Origin: Aquisalibacillus elongatus
GTDB taxonomy: Bacteria > Bacillota > Bacilli > Bacillales > Alkalibacillaceae
Length of the DNA stretch: 64,000 bases
NCBI RefSeq assembly: GCF_003843875.1
Contig: NZ_RKRF01000009.1
Span: forward strand, 1 to 64,000
Reading direction: 5' to 3'
Part shown: positions 8,646 to 17,612 of the stretch, one piece after another
Position numbering within the stretch: position 1 is the first letter of the stretch
Layout of the letters: every line of letters begins with the position of its first letter
Translations under genes and position numbers: made by a program
The notes under the pieces: model-generated
Databases searched by the model: none
What the model was told of the DNA's origin: nothing
What the model saw: only the letters and a program-made list of their open reading frames with translations

Positions 8646-8725
8646 TCAGCATGTTTTTCTGATTTACACGCAGGTTTCCGAATTTTACCAGAAAGTTTTT
8701 TAAATTTACAAGCAGGTTTATAAAA
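8642..8725. repeat. 21-bp periodic array B (GCAGGTTT word)
   Basis: Four 21-bp units begin at 8642, 8663, 8684 and 8705, exactly in register. Each starts TTTA and carries a variant of ACAAGCAGGTTT: TCAGCATGTTT, CACGCAGGTTT, CCAGAAAGTTT and CAAGCAGGTTT. The tract lies between two terminators and has no gene. Confidence 0.8.
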
Positions 8726-8752
8726 ATCCCCAGCTAGCACCGCTAACTGGGG
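8722..8752 (-). terminator. Terminator of the YtzI-like gene
   Basis: On the minus strand CCCCAGTTAGC pairs with GCTAGCTGGGG (one mismatch), followed by ATTTTTA. Confidence 0.8.
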
Positions 8753-8757
8753 AAAAG

Positions 8758-8898
8758 TTATTCCTCATCATTTTCTTTATGCTTTTTAGGCATTGGATCC
8801 ACTTTATGATCATACGAATACCCTTTTGAAATAGCAAATAACGTTAAGGCTAAAACACCAACTACAATAGCTATTGCTATGATAAGAACTTTTAACAT
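8758..8898 (-). CDS. YtzI-like small membrane protein
   Basis: This 46-residue protein has one N-terminal membrane helix (MLKVLIIAIAIVVGVLALTL) and a charged cytoplasmic tail with KGYSYDHKVDPMP and a Glu/Asp-rich end. It resembles the YtzI family of Bacillus, whose function is unknown. AGGTG lies 7 nt before the ATG. It lies 12 nt after the cshA stop codon's far side, that is downstream of cshA on the same strand, and has its own terminator. Confidence 0.75.
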   Translation of the reverse strand: MLKVLIIAIAIVVGVLALTLFAISKGYSYDHKVDPMPKKHKENDEE

Positions 8899-8910
8899 CT
8901 CATAACACCT

Positions 8911-10392
8911 CTATTTGTGATTAGGGTTGCGACGTTTTTTGTTCCCTTTTTGTCCTCTTTGGTTTGAACGGCGATCATTTTGAGGCTTTCCACCTTTATA
9001 GCGACCGCCACCTTGATGACCTCGATTTCGTTTTTGCCCGCTATCGTTTCCGCCTCTAACTTTTTTCACACGTAATGGTGAAACAGCGGTTAATTTTACT
9101 GGCGTTCTGTCAGGTTCTTTCGCGAGTAGCTTCAATGCAGCTGACACGACTTCTACCGAGTAATACTCATCCAATAACTGCTCTGCTACATGACGATATT
9201 TTTGAGAATCTTGGTCTTCAATCGCCTTAAGAAGATTATCTTTTGTAGCCTGTTGAATCCCTTCAAGCACATCATCATAAGATGGAATTTTCTTACGTGT
9301 CATTTTATGCTTCGTTAACTGTTCGATACTTTTTAGGTGTTCGAACTCTCTTGGTACTACAAACGTTAAAGCTTGTCCTTTATTACCTGCACGCCCTGTA
9401 CGTCCAATACGGTGTACGTAACTTTCAGGGTCTTGAGGTAAATCAAAGTTATATACGTGTGTCACACCTGAGATATCTAAACCACGTGCTGCCACATCTG
9501 TGGCCACTAAAATATCGGTTGTTTGGTCTTTAAAACGCTTAATCGCAAGCTCACGTTTGTTTTGAGTAATATCACCGTGAATACCTTCAGCTGAATAACC
9601 ACGTTTCAATAAACCTTCAGTCAATTCATCAACACGTTTTTTCGTACGACCAAAAATAATCGCTAATTCAGGAGATTCAATATCTAGTAATTTACATAAA
9701 ACATCGAATTTCTGTGGCTCTTTCACTTCTATGAATAACTGTTCAATGTTTTCTACCGTTAGCTGCTTCGATTTTATACGAATTACTTCTGGCTCATTCA
9801 TAAATCGCTCAGCTAAGGTCTGAATTCGCTTCGGCATTGTTGCTGAAAATAACAATGTCTGATAGTCAGATGGAATGGCTGCCATAATCGCTTCAATATC
9901 TTCAATAAAGCCCATGTTCAACATTTCATCTGCTTCATCTAGAACGACTGTATGAATTTGATCTAGACGAATCGTTTTCCTACGAATGTGATCGAGTAGT
10001 CGACCTGGTGTGGCAACGACAATCTGTGGGCGTTTTTTCAACGCTTTAATCTGTCTTTGGATGTCTTGTCCACCGTAAACAGGTACGGTTCTTACACCTT
10101 TATCCTGTCCAATACGGTTTAATTCCTCACCAACCTGAATAGCCAATTCACGCGTAGGCGCAATGACTAAACCTTGTACCATTGATTGATTCATATCCAT
10201 TTTCTCAATCATTGGTACACCAAATGCGGTTGTTTTCCCTGTTCCTGTTTGAGCCTGTCCAATCATATCCCGGCCATCTAATGCAACCGGAATTGATTTC
10301 TCTTGTATTGGTGTTGGGTTTTCAAAGCCCATGTTAGACAAAGCCTTAACAATGTCCTCACCAATTTGAAAATCTTTAAATGCTGTTGTCAA
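8911..10392 (-). CDS. cshA: DEAD-box ATP-dependent RNA helicase CshA
   Basis: This 493-residue helicase unwinds RNA in ribosome assembly, mRNA decay and cold adaptation. Motifs in order: Q motif ([11 protein letters not shown]), Walker A AQTGTGKT (47-54), [18 protein letters not shown] box (about 150), SAT, then the helicase C domain with HGDITQ and [10 protein letters not shown]. The C-terminus has the CshA/DbpA-like linker and a basic RGG/Gly-rich tail. Length matches Bacillus CshA. A long leader of about 145 nt separates it from a strong promoter, as expected for a cold-responsive gene. Confidence 0.95.
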   Translation of the reverse strand: MTTAFKDFQIGEDIVKALSNMGFENPTPIQEKSIPVALDGRDMIGQAQTGTGKTTAFGVPMIEKMDMNQSMVQGLVIAPTRELAIQVGEELNRIGQDKGVRTVPVYGGQDIQRQIKALKKRPQIVVATPGRLLDHIRRKTIRLDQIHTVVLDEADEMLNMGFIEDIEAIMAAIPSDYQTLLFSATMPKRIQTLAERFMNEPEVIRIKSKQLTVENIEQLFIEVKEPQKFDVLCKLLDIESPELAIIFGRTKKRVDELTEGLLKRGYSAEGIHGDITQNKRELAIKRFKDQTTDILVATDVAARGLDISGVTHVYNFDLPQDPESYVHRIGRTGRAGNKGQALTFVVPREFEHLKSIEQLTKHKMTRKKIPSYDDVLEGIQQATKDNLLKAIEDQDSQKYRHVAEQLLDEYYSVEVVSAALKLLAKEPDRTPVKLTAVSPLRVKKVRGGNDSGQKRNRGHQGGGRYKGGKPQNDRRSNQRGQKGNKKRRNPNHK

Positions 10393-10544
10393 TCTTGTTC
10401 CTCCTAATATTTAAACTCATCTTACTGCTGAAAAACTCGTTATTTTTAAGCTTCAGGCAGCGTACATCATGACCTAACGTTAGCTTTCCTTAACCATAAT
10501 TAATTTATGAAGAAAAAATTTCCGAACTTTTCATAAGACAATTC

Positions 10545-10573
10545 AGTATAACTGTTTCATGACCTAAAGTCAA
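10545..10573 (-). promoter_or_regulatory. SigA promoter of cshA
   Basis: On the minus strand TTGACT (10573-10568), a 17-bp spacer and TATACT (10550-10545) form a near-consensus promoter. It sits at the 3' edge of the acyl-CoA dehydrogenase gene. The spacer contains the word AGGTCATGA, which recurs in the leader at about 10467-10475. Confidence 0.8.
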
Positions 10574-10576
10574 CTT

Positions 10577-11731
10577 TCAGTCATCGAGTAAAGATGAGGC
10601 ATTTTGCTCTAAAACTAAATCATCCATCGGTGGATTATGCAAACCTGCTCTGACATCACGGTAGTAACGTTCAAATGGATATTCCTTAAACAATCCACGG
10701 CCACCTGCAATTCTCATCGCTAAATCCACGACCCGATTAGCATCATTTGTTGCTGTAACTTTAACAACTGCAAGATCCCGAGCTAACTCTGTTCGCTTCT
10801 CTGGATACTGATCCCATTCCTGAGCTATGTGAAACAGATAAGCTCGCGCCCGTCTTAAGATCATATCCATCTCACCGATTTTCTGTCTGATATGAGACTC
10901 TTTTGCAATTGGGTGATTTAAGCTATTCGGTTGAAATTCCTTTGCGAACTGAATCGCATCCCTTAACGCGGCTTTTGCAACCCCTAAGTAACAAACAGGA
11001 ATATGAAGCAACCAACCTTTTGGTCCAGAACCTTTACTTTTACGCTCAACAAGACTATCAGCGCAAACGTTAACACTCTCTAGAACCAAATCATCACTTC
11101 CAGTCCCTTTCATTCCAAGTGTATCCCAAGTTCGGTCAACAAATACACCATCTTTTGACATATCAACCACAAACCAACCGATCGCTTCTTCATCTTCAAT
11201 CCAAGCAGATACAATCGCATAATCTAACACTTCGGCCATGGTCGTAAATGTTTTACGTCCGTTTAAAACATATCCAATTGCGGTCTTCGTTGCAATTGTC
11301 TCAGGTCTACCTCCGCGAGTTGGGCTACCGGTGTTTTTCTCTGTTGATGCACGATTAAATAATTTTTGTTGAGATGCTTGATTGGCAATCCAATCAAAAT
11401 CGTCTTCCGCCCAAAGCTTTCCTTCTTTTAGCTCCATTAAGATGCCGTTATGCCACCCGACAGATAGAGCTGTTGCCGCATCTTGTTCTGCAATTTTCTC
11501 TTGCATTAATAACCATTCATATAATGATAAATCTTTGCCACCATAAGTATCCGATAACACAAGCGATAAATATTCATGTTGCTTAAGTGTATCTAAAGAT
11601 TCTTTTAAAAAGCGCCCTTCTTGATCCGCTTTTCTGACAAATGATGATAAGTCTTGAGATATAAGTTCTGCTTTTTTATATAACATTTTTTGTCGGTCAT
11701 TTTTAATAAATTTTAAATCTTGTTCAAACAT
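10577..11731 (-). CDS. Acyl-CoA dehydrogenase family protein (YdbM-like)
   Basis: This 384-residue flavoprotein oxidises an acyl-CoA to the enoyl-CoA. The N-terminal helical domain contains YGGKDLSLYEW. The middle beta domain has TEKNTGSPTRGG and LNGRKTFTTMAE for FAD binding. The C-terminal helical domain ends AMRIAGGRGLFKEYPFERYYRDVRAG, the usual FAD/tetramer contact. It resembles Bacillus YdbM, which also lies near cshA. The usual catalytic Glu position is not clear by eye, so the exact substrate and activity are unproven. Confidence 0.85.
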   Translation of the reverse strand: MFEQDLKFIKNDRQKMLYKKAELISQDLSSFVRKADQEGRFLKESLDTLKQHEYLSLVLSDTYGGKDLSLYEWLLMQEKIAEQDAATALSVGWHNGILMELKEGKLWAEDDFDWIANQASQQKLFNRASTEKNTGSPTRGGRPETIATKTAIGYVLNGRKTFTTMAEVLDYAIVSAWIEDEEAIGWFVVDMSKDGVFVDRTWDTLGMKGTGSDDLVLESVNVCADSLVERKSKGSGPKGWLLHIPVCYLGVAKAALRDAIQFAKEFQPNSLNHPIAKESHIRQKIGEMDMILRRARAYLFHIAQEWDQYPEKRTELARDLAVVKVTATNDANRVVDLAMRIAGGRGLFKEYPFERYYRDVRAGLHNPPMDDLVLEQNASSLLDD

Positions 11732-11863
11732 CTTGAAGCTCCTTCCAAAGTATAAGATATCATATGAATAAACTTGGAATTAGCTTAATACAAATACACA
11801 ATTTATGAAAATGTTTAGTTTTAAAATGGTTGAGGAAAATAATTATACAAAGGAGAGTGTCAC

Positions 11864-12169
11864 ATGAAAGGAATTAAATTTATAAACTATTTAATTAATT
11901 TAGTAATTGGACTTGTTCAATTACTATTAGGCTTAAGGATTATTTTGAAATTATTTGGGGCATCTGTATCGGCACCTTTTGTCGAATGGACATATAATAC
12001 TAGCGAACCTTTACTACACCCGTTTGAAGGAATCTTTCCGACTAAAGTGTTAGACGGGACATTTGTGGTCGAATTCTCCGCTATATTTGCCTTTTTGATC
12101 TATACGATCATCGGCTATTTCCTTACGAGTTTAATCGTTGGTTTTGATCGTAAGTGGAATAGCTCATAG
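11864..12169 (+). CDS. YggT family membrane protein
   Basis: This 101-residue protein has two or three membrane helices separated by the segment TYNTSEPLLHPFEGIFPTK, which matches the YggT-family pattern of a Thr/Ser-Glu-Pro-Leu-Leu-x-Pro-Phe turn. A strong AAGGAGAGTG precedes the ATG. YggT proteins are associated with osmotic tolerance and cell-division contexts but their mechanism is unknown. It is a single-gene unit with its own terminator. Confidence 0.75.
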   Translation: MKGIKFINYLINLVIGLVQLLLGLRIILKLFGASVSAPFVEWTYNTSEPLLHPFEGIFPTKVLDGTFVVEFSAIFAFLIYTIIGYFLTSLIVGFDRKWNSS

Positions 12170-12191
12170 GTAGTTGGTTCCTGCCTAAGTG

Positions 12192-12222
12192 AAACGCACG
12201 GGCTTATGTCCGTGCGTTTTTA
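12192..12222 (+). terminator. Terminator of the YggT-like gene
   Basis: Stem AAACGCACGG/CCGTGCGTTT with loop GCTTATG is followed by TTTTT. Its right arm lies inside the last codons of the convergent EamA gene. Confidence 0.88.
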
Positions 12223-13073
12223 ATACGTTCTTTATTCGAAAGTAAAATTAATCCGACCATTAACAAAATTAATCCAAAACCAGATAGCCACGTTAGAGAT
12301 TCACCTATTAAGAATATTCCTAGCATTGATGCGGTAAGTGGCTCAGCTAAAGCCAATGTAACAGCCGTAGAAGCTTCAACTTCCTTTAACCCTCTAGCAA
12401 ATAAAATATAAGCTAAAGCCGTCGCCAAAACCCCTAAATGTAAAACCGAAATCATACCCGAGGCCTCAATTGTCCACGATAAATCCGCAGTAAATAAAAT
12501 CGGAAGTAAAAATAACGCCGCCGTACTGAAAACAATAGCAACAACTGTATCAGGTGCATGGTGTTCCACTAGCCTTTTACTGACAAACGTATAAGTAGCA
12601 AAAGATAAACCAGCTCCTAGTGACATAACCATACCATGTGGGTTGAGGTTAACTTGTTCACCTGATTGAAACAACAAAAAACAGCCTATAATGGCAGACG
12701 CTGTTGAGACTGCCCAAATCCAATCTGGTAGTTTTTTATAACGAGCCCATTCAATCAATCCCGCAAAAATCGGGGCACTACAAATCGCAACAACAGTCCC
12801 AATCGCAATACCTGTCATATAGACACCTGAGAAGAAAAATGGCTGGTAAGCTGCCATCGCTAAAGCACTGATGAACAATGGCCATTTAGGAATCGCTCTT
12901 AGTTGTAGACCTTTTTTAAAACTAATAAATATAAGTAAAGCTCCCCCACCTATGAGTAGACGCAAAGCACCTACTACAAGTGGAGAAGCGTCATCTGGCG
13001 CAAGCGCCTGAGCCGTCCCTGTTGTCCCCCAAAGAACCGCTGCTAGTAATACTAGCCATATACTTAGTGTCAT
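12204..13073 (-). CDS. EamA/DMT family transporter
   Basis: This 289-residue membrane protein has ten predicted helices in two EamA repeats. The first repeat begins VLLAAVLWGTTGTAQALAP and the second LSFATYTFVSKRL; the conserved EPLTASMLGIFLIGESLT segment is near the C-terminus. Members export metabolites such as amino acids; substrate here is unknown. Its ATG overlaps the stop of the upstream CxxC protein gene (ATGA), so the pair is co-translated. Confidence 0.88.
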   Translation of the reverse strand: MTLSIWLVLLAAVLWGTTGTAQALAPDDASPLVVGALRLLIGGGALLIFISFKKGLQLRAIPKWPLFISALAMAAYQPFFFSGVYMTGIAIGTVVAICSAPIFAGLIEWARYKKLPDWIWAVSTASAIIGCFLLFQSGEQVNLNPHGMVMSLGAGLSFATYTFVSKRLVEHHAPDTVVAIVFSTAALFLLPILFTADLSWTIEASGMISVLHLGVLATALAYILFARGLKEVEASTAVTLALAEPLTASMLGIFLIGESLTWLSGFGLILLMVGLILLSNKERIKNART

Positions 13074-13402
13074 GATTTACCAACTTGTCTTTCATACACG
13101 ACATAGGAATATATTCGAAAAGCTATAAAACCACCTAAAGCTAACAATATTAACGGTTTAAATGAGAAGGACTCTATTAATAATAGAATTAAGAAACACA
13201 GTACTGAAAAAAATGTTGTAAAGTTAGAATACATGCCATTTAATGGGACATTACCAACAAAAAATGAAGACATTCCTTTTATTCGATCAACATAACAACG
13301 GTTGCAATAAGGCGTGACTGAAAAAATAACCGTTGTAACTACTAAGTCATCTTCATGCTCTATTTCTTTAGCGCATTGATCGCAAATCACTTTACTCCCC
13401 AT
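13070..13402 (-). CDS. Membrane protein with N-terminal zinc-ribbon-like CxxC pairs
   Basis: This 110-residue protein has CDQC (Cys8, Cys11) and CNRC (about 33-36) near the N-terminus, arranged like a zinc ribbon, followed by two membrane helices (about 62-80 and 85-102). I do not recognise the family. GGGGGA lies 7 nt before the ATG at 13402; the frame also extends to a TTG at 13417. It overlaps the EamA transporter gene by 4 nt, so it may act with or regulate that transporter. Confidence 0.65.
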   Translation of the reverse strand: MGSKVICDQCAKEIEHEDDLVVTTVIFSVTPYCNRCYVDRIKGMSSFFVGNVPLNGMYSNFTTFFSVLCFLILLLIESFSFKPLILLALGGFIAFRIYSYVVYERQVGKS

Positions 13403-13469
13403 ATCAGATTCCCCCAATTAATTAACTTAATATTACCATTTTTCTTTAAATACGGGGAAGGCAGTTTGT

Positions 13470-14195
13470 TTAAAACGGATTCGTTGCCCACTGTAAGGAT
13501 TGTTTGATAAATATACGTTGGTTCAATTTAAGTTGTGCCACCATATACTCCGCCAAATCCTCTGGCTGCATAAATCTCTCTTCATCCTTCTTCTCTTCTA
13601 GTTGGCCTCCAAAGACAAGCTCAGTTTGAACTAAACTAGGGTTCATCGTAAAGACTCTGATATTGTAAGGTCTAACTTCTTGCATCAATGCTTCACTCAT
13701 GCCTTGAACGGCAAATTTCGAAGCGCTATAAGCAGATGAACCAGCTGTTGCTTTAAGGCCATTACTAGATGAAATATTAATAATATCTCCTTTGTTCTTC
13801 TCGATTAAATCTGGAAGAACGGCACGCGTGACATGATATGTTCCAAACACATTAACCTCAATTGGTCTTTTCCACTCATCAGGTTCAGCATCTACTAGAT
13901 TTCCACTTGAACCAACACCTGCATTATTAATTAGAATATCAGCTTTACCAAGTCGGTCTTTAAGTTTGCTAACGGCTTGATTAACAGCTTCCATGTCGGC
14001 AATATCAACGGCGACATATTCAACTTTTACGCCGTATGATTGTATCTCTTCTGCTACCTTTTGTAATTTGCTTTCGGTTCTTGCGATTAAACCAACATGA
14101 ACGCTTTCTTTTGCGAGTTCACATGCGGTTGCACGACCTATCCCCGAACCTGCTCCAGTAATATATGCAATCTTTCTTTTAATATCTTGACCCAT
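13470..14195 (-). CDS. Short-chain dehydrogenase/reductase
   Basis: This protein of about 241 residues is a classical SDR. The NAD(P) site is TGAGSGIGRA (about 12-21), followed by NNAGVG and the catalytic Ser/Tyr/Lys in SSSNG and YSASK. It is FabG-like in sequence but the substrate cannot be read from it. The start is the fourth-codon ATG at 14195, since AAAGG abuts the first ATG of the frame. It is followed 50 nt after the upstream dioxygenase terminator, so it is probably transcribed alone. Confidence 0.88.
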   Translation of the reverse strand: MGQDIKRKIAYITGAGSGIGRATACELAKESVHVGLIARTESKLQKVAEEIQSYGVKVEYVAVDIADMEAVNQAVSKLKDRLGKADILINNAGVGSSGNLVDAEPDEWKRPIEVNVFGTYHVTRAVLPDLIEKNKGDIINISSSNGLKATAGSSAYSASKFAVQGMSEALMQEVRPYNIRVFTMNPSLVQTELVFGGQLEEKKDEERFMQPEDLAEYMVAQLKLNQRIFIKQSLQWATNPF

Positions 14196-14221
14196 ATTCA
14201 TCATCCTTTCATTAATATTCG

Positions 14222-14253
14222 TAAAAAGAAAAGCCGTAACAAATGATTACGGC
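14222..14253 (-). terminator. Terminator of the dioxygenase gene
   Basis: Stem GGCCGTAA/TTACGGC with a 7-nt loop is followed on the minus strand by TTTTCTTTTT. Confidence 0.85.
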
Positions 14254-15215
14254 CTGTAGTCGATCGGTTTTAAATTTTGTTCGATTTGGTCTCGGCGATC
14301 TTCTAAAAATGGAGGGAGTGCAAGCGATTCACCTAAATGCTCAGCATCTTCATCGGTTGCAAAACCCGGACCGTCTGTTGCTAGTTCGAACAATATGCCA
14401 TTTGGCTCTCTGAAATATACAGAACGGAAATAGAAACGATCCACAAAGCCAGAATTTCCGATTCCAATTTCATTTAATTGCTCTAAATATTGACGGATTT
14501 TTTCTTCATTTTCAACACGAAACGCAACATGGTGAACGCCACCACGTCCTAGACGCTCTTTCGGCAAGTCTTCTCTAACATGCACGTGTACCTCAGCACC
14601 TGTGCCACCTTTACCAGTTTCATAGACCTGTACGTCCATTCCTGTTTCATGATGTTTGTAAACACGTGCTATTCTAAAACCCATCAATGAGGTTAAAATC
14701 GCCTCTGTTGGTTTAAGTTCAGGGACTGTTAGATGTATTGGACCTAAACCTATGATGCCAAAGTTAGGATCTGCCTCGCTACTTTCCCATGGGGTTCCGC
14801 CAGCAACGCCGTTGTTATTTTCATCGGATACTAAAGTTAGACGCTGGTTTTCAAAATCCTTAAACGGAATAACTTTTCGACCATTCTGTTCAATAATTCC
14901 TTCATGATCAACATCATAGTCACTTAGGCGCTTCTCCCAATACTTTAAAGCTTCATCGTTCGGCACTCGCAAAGAAGTTGTTGAGATACTGTTGTTTCCA
15001 TTATGGTTTTGTCCTGCTCGTGGTATCTCAAAAAAGGTAAGTTCAGTTCCAGGATTACCAATCTCATCACCATAAAACAAGTGATAAACTGACGGATCAT
15101 CCTGATTGACAGTCTTTTTGACCATCCTCATCCCTAAAATCTTCGTGTAAAAATCAACGTTTTGCTGAGCATTTGCAGTAATAGCTGACAAATGGTGAAT
15201 GCCTAAAAGCTCCAT
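14247..15215 (-). CDS. Ring-cleaving dioxygenase, MhqO/MhqA family
   Basis: This 322-residue protein has two glyoxalase/VOC modules. The first starts GIHHLSAITANAQQNVDFYTKILGMRMVKKTVNQDD and carries metal-binding His8; the second has GPIHLTVP and GGVHHVAFRV with HHVA metal His, and EPNGILFELATDGPGF contributes the Glu. It matches the Bacillus MhqO/MhqE/MhqA group induced by quinones and catechols, which detoxify hydroquinones by ring opening. The upstream GNAT gene is separate. No MhqR gene is seen nearby. Confidence 0.9.
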   Translation of the reverse strand: MELLGIHHLSAITANAQQNVDFYTKILGMRMVKKTVNQDDPSVYHLFYGDEIGNPGTELTFFEIPRAGQNHNGNNSISTTSLRVPNDEALKYWEKRLSDYDVDHEGIIEQNGRKVIPFKDFENQRLTLVSDENNNGVAGGTPWESSEADPNFGIIGLGPIHLTVPELKPTEAILTSLMGFRIARVYKHHETGMDVQVYETGKGGTGAEVHVHVREDLPKERLGRGGVHHVAFRVENEEKIRQYLEQLNEIGIGNSGFVDRFYFRSVYFREPNGILFELATDGPGFATDEDAEHLGESLALPPFLEDRRDQIEQNLKPIDYRP

Positions 15216-15276
15216 CTTATAAGCCCCTTTCCAAAAGGTTTAATCTTATTATATCGTAACAGACAATATCTTGAGA

Positions 15277-15801
15277 TTAAATTAATTCCCCTTCAAGGTT
15301 AATCCAAAACCTATTCACAATCGTCCCATCTTCCTCAACGAACGATTCGTCCTGAATACCACCATTTTTTAGGATCACTTTTTTAGACCCTGCATTTTCA
15401 TTATTACAGGTAACAAGCGCCTTCTTAACGCCCAAAGTTCTTAAGTGCTCTAAACACTTTTTTAACATAACAGTCGCATACCCTTTCCCCCTCTCAGTTG
15501 GCCTCACACCATAACCGACATGCCCACCTATTTCGAGAAGTTTATCATTCAATTCATGTCTCATATTACAAGAGCCGACAATGTAGTCGTCGTCATTCAC
15601 AAGAAAGAAAGTCGTATTCGCGACCCAACCTTCTCTTACCATTCCACGCGATTCTTTTGACCAACGCTCCACATAATCTTCGTAATCACCGTTCACTTTC
15701 CGTAACGTCGTCGGTACAATCTTTTCATTATATTGCTTCCACTCATTAATATACTCATAAAATGCATCTTTTATTTCTAGATTAGGTTCTAAGAGTTTCA
15801 T
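15277..15801 (-). CDS. GNAT family N-acetyltransferase
   Basis: This 174-residue GNAT protein has the acetyl-CoA site GYGVRPTERGKGYATVMLKK (about 95-114) with the R/Q-x-x-G-x-G/A loop and a C-terminal VTCNNENAGSKKVILKNGG motif. Similar proteins are annotated as acetyltransferases of unknown substrate. I chose the ATG at 15801 because GGGAG lies 7 nt before it; the frame extends nine codons upstream without a ribosome site. Confidence 0.85.
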   Translation of the reverse strand: MKLLEPNLEIKDAFYEYINEWKQYNEKIVPTTLRKVNGDYEDYVERWSKESRGMVREGWVANTTFFLVNDDDYIVGSCNMRHELNDKLLEIGGHVGYGVRPTERGKGYATVMLKKCLEHLRTLGVKKALVTCNNENAGSKKVILKNGGIQDESFVEEDGTIVNRFWINLEGELI

Positions 15802-15904
15802 AGCACAACTCCCTTGGTTAAATTTCAATCTATTATACCAGAAAATTCAATCTATTTATTAAACTTTACTTATAAAATTTCAAAACCCGTGTGTATTTTT
15901 GGAA

Positions 15905-15937
15905 TAAAAAAAGCCTTTGCGCCTAAGCACAAAAGCT
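15905..15937 (-). terminator. Terminator of the DNA repair operon
   Basis: On the minus strand AGCTTTTGTGC pairs with GCGCAAAGGCT (two G-U pairs) and is followed by T7. Confidence 0.8.
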
Positions 15938-16375
15938 TCATTTCACAATTTCCCAAGACTCAACTGGCCCTTCCACTACATAAAATAGCGGGTGTGGGAT
16001 TAAATCTTTTAAAATCAATGTCTTTAATTGTTTTAAACGCTCTGGATCTCGCTGTCTTAACTTCGCACGTAGGTGTGCCCACTCATACTCTAACTGACCA
16101 GTTGTAACAGCCAGCTTGTCCCTTGGTTCAATTTTAATAATTTTAGAATGGTCAAAATTGTACCCACGAGATTTTGCTTCAATATAGATATATTCTAAAT
16201 AGATCCCAACTGCCTGCAGCGGATCATCTTGTTCACGAAATCTCACGAGTTGCGGATGATTCCGGTAGCCTTTTGTTTCACCTAATAAAACCTTTTGAGC
16301 TAGTAACGATTCGCGCCAACAGGCAACTAACCCTTTAGCATCTAAATATCTTGGATGAATGGACCATAAACGCAC
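15938..16375 (-). CDS. Pyrimidine dimer DNA glycosylase family (endonuclease V-like)
   Basis: This 145-residue protein begins MRLWSIHPRYLDAKGLVACWRESLLAQ, the hallmark of the Pyr_excise family related to phage T4 endonuclease V. T4 DenV nicks DNA at UV-induced dimers with Thr2 as nucleophile; here residue 2 is Arg if Met1 is retained, so the chemistry is uncertain. The HPQLVRF and WAHLRAKL segments are family-typical. It lies 13 nt after a 5'-3' exonuclease gene, which supports a role in DNA repair. Confidence 0.82.
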   Translation of the reverse strand: MRLWSIHPRYLDAKGLVACWRESLLAQKVLLGETKGYRNHPQLVRFREQDDPLQAVGIYLEYIYIEAKSRGYNFDHSKIIKIEPRDKLAVTTGQLEYEWAHLRAKLRQRDPERLKQLKTLILKDLIPHPLFYVVEGPVESWEIVK

Positions 16376-16388
16376 GCAACATCAACCT

Positions 16389-17252
16389 CTATATCATTTG
16401 ATCTAATCTCTTAAATTCCAACTCTTGAAACTTTTCCATCACACGATCGCGATTAATTCGGAATTCAGCATCTAATAAGTCACACGTAACTCCCGCTTCA
16501 CAATAAATCTCAGCGAGTTTCCTTGATAAATGAATCATCTCAAGATCATTTTCAAATTTCGTTCGTTGAGCCTTTGTTAATGAATCTAAGTTGTCTAAGA
16601 TGTTTTCTAATGTCCCATGCTGCTTCAATAGTTTTAATGCTGTTTTCTCACCGACACCTCGAACACCTGGGTAGTTATCTGATGTATCTCCCATCATTGC
16701 TTTTAGTTCGATCATTTGTTGTGGTGTAATTCCTTTTTCCTCTTTGAAACGCTCAGCATGGTAAATGTCGTAATTGCCATACCCTTTCTTAAGCAACACC
16801 ACATTTACGTTATCATCGAGAATCTGCAAAATATCTTGGTCACCCGTTAAAATATAAACCTCAGAATCTTCCTTATAAAGATTCGCTAACGTTCCGATAC
16901 AATCATCAGCTTCATAACCAACTTCACCGACGTTAGGGATATCCATGGCCTCTGTCACTTCTTTAACTAAATCAAATTGAGGAATTAATTCCTCCGGCGG
17001 GGCCCCACGGTTCGCCTTATAATTAGGATATAAATCATTTCTAAACGTATGACTTCCCATATCCCAACACGCTATAACATGTGTCGGTTCAAAAGTATTT
17101 GTTGCCGTAATTAAATGTCTCACAAATCCATGCACACCATTTGTTGGTACGCCCTTACTATTCACCATAAAATAACCCGACATCGCGGTTGAATAAAATG
17201 CCCGAAACAATAGTGCCATGCCGTCTACTAATAACACTTTATTTTTTGCCAT
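16389..17252 (-). CDS. 5'-3' exonuclease (YpcP/ExoR-like)
   Basis: This 287-residue protein is the stand-alone form of the DNA polymerase I 5' nuclease domain, without polymerase. Metal-binding acids are visible in LLVDGMALLFRAFYS, YKANR, YEADDCIGTL, LTGDQDILQ and MGDTSDNYPGVRGVGEKTA, the last being the helix-hairpin-helix region. It removes flaps or RNA primers. The ATG at 17252 has GGAGG 8 nt upstream; nine extra codons upstream are not supported. It heads a two-gene operon with the endonuclease V-like gene. Confidence 0.92.
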   Translation of the reverse strand: MAKNKVLLVDGMALLFRAFYSTAMSGYFMVNSKGVPTNGVHGFVRHLITATNTFEPTHVIACWDMGSHTFRNDLYPNYKANRGAPPEELIPQFDLVKEVTEAMDIPNVGEVGYEADDCIGTLANLYKEDSEVYILTGDQDILQILDDNVNVVLLKKGYGNYDIYHAERFKEEKGITPQQMIELKAMMGDTSDNYPGVRGVGEKTALKLLKQHGTLENILDNLDSLTKAQRTKFENDLEMIHLSRKLAEIYCEAGVTCDLLDAEFRINRDRVMEKFQELEFKRLDQMI

Positions 17253-17296
17253 TTTAAAAGCCTCCAATATAAAAGACACACGTACTTGTTGTGTGC

Positions 17297-17581
17297 TTAC
17301 TTTCTTTCAACATTACGAAAAAGTCGCACAAACTCTTCTGGTGACTCTTTGGTGTGTAAAGTAAAAACACCTTTTGTCGTATGTAAATAAAAGAATCCAA
17401 ATTGGTTGGATAACATTTTATAAGAAACATCAAAAACCTGTTCGATTGGGAACTCATACTCAGCTGTTACCACTCGATCTTCGTATAGTTCGACCCAATA
17501 CTCTTCTTCGATCCGCTTTTGTTCAAAATTAAAATGATCAATTTCGCGTCTAATGCTGAAGTAGGGATGTTTGTGTAAAAT
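17297..17581 (-). CDS. Small protein of unknown function, probable AUU start
   Basis: The product, about 94 residues, reads (M)LHKHPYFSIRREIDHF and continues with EYWVELYEDRVVTAEYEFPIEQVFDVSYKM and FFYLHTTKGVFTLHTKESPEEF, which looks like a small PH-like beta-barrel with a closing helix. I do not recognise the family. The frame opens upstream to 17659, but a promoter -10 box lies inside it at 17613-17618. The only good ribosome site, GAAGGGAG, precedes an ATT codon at 17581 by 8 nt. No ATG, GTG or TTG fits. Confidence 0.65.
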   Translation of the reverse strand: MLHKHPYFSIRREIDHFNFEQKRIEEEYWVELYEDRVVTAEYEFPIEQVFDVSYKMLSNQFGFFYLHTTKGVFTLHTKESPEEFVRLFRNVERK

Positions 17582-17612
17582 GAGAAAAACTCCCTTCTGT
17601 GTACTGAAAATT

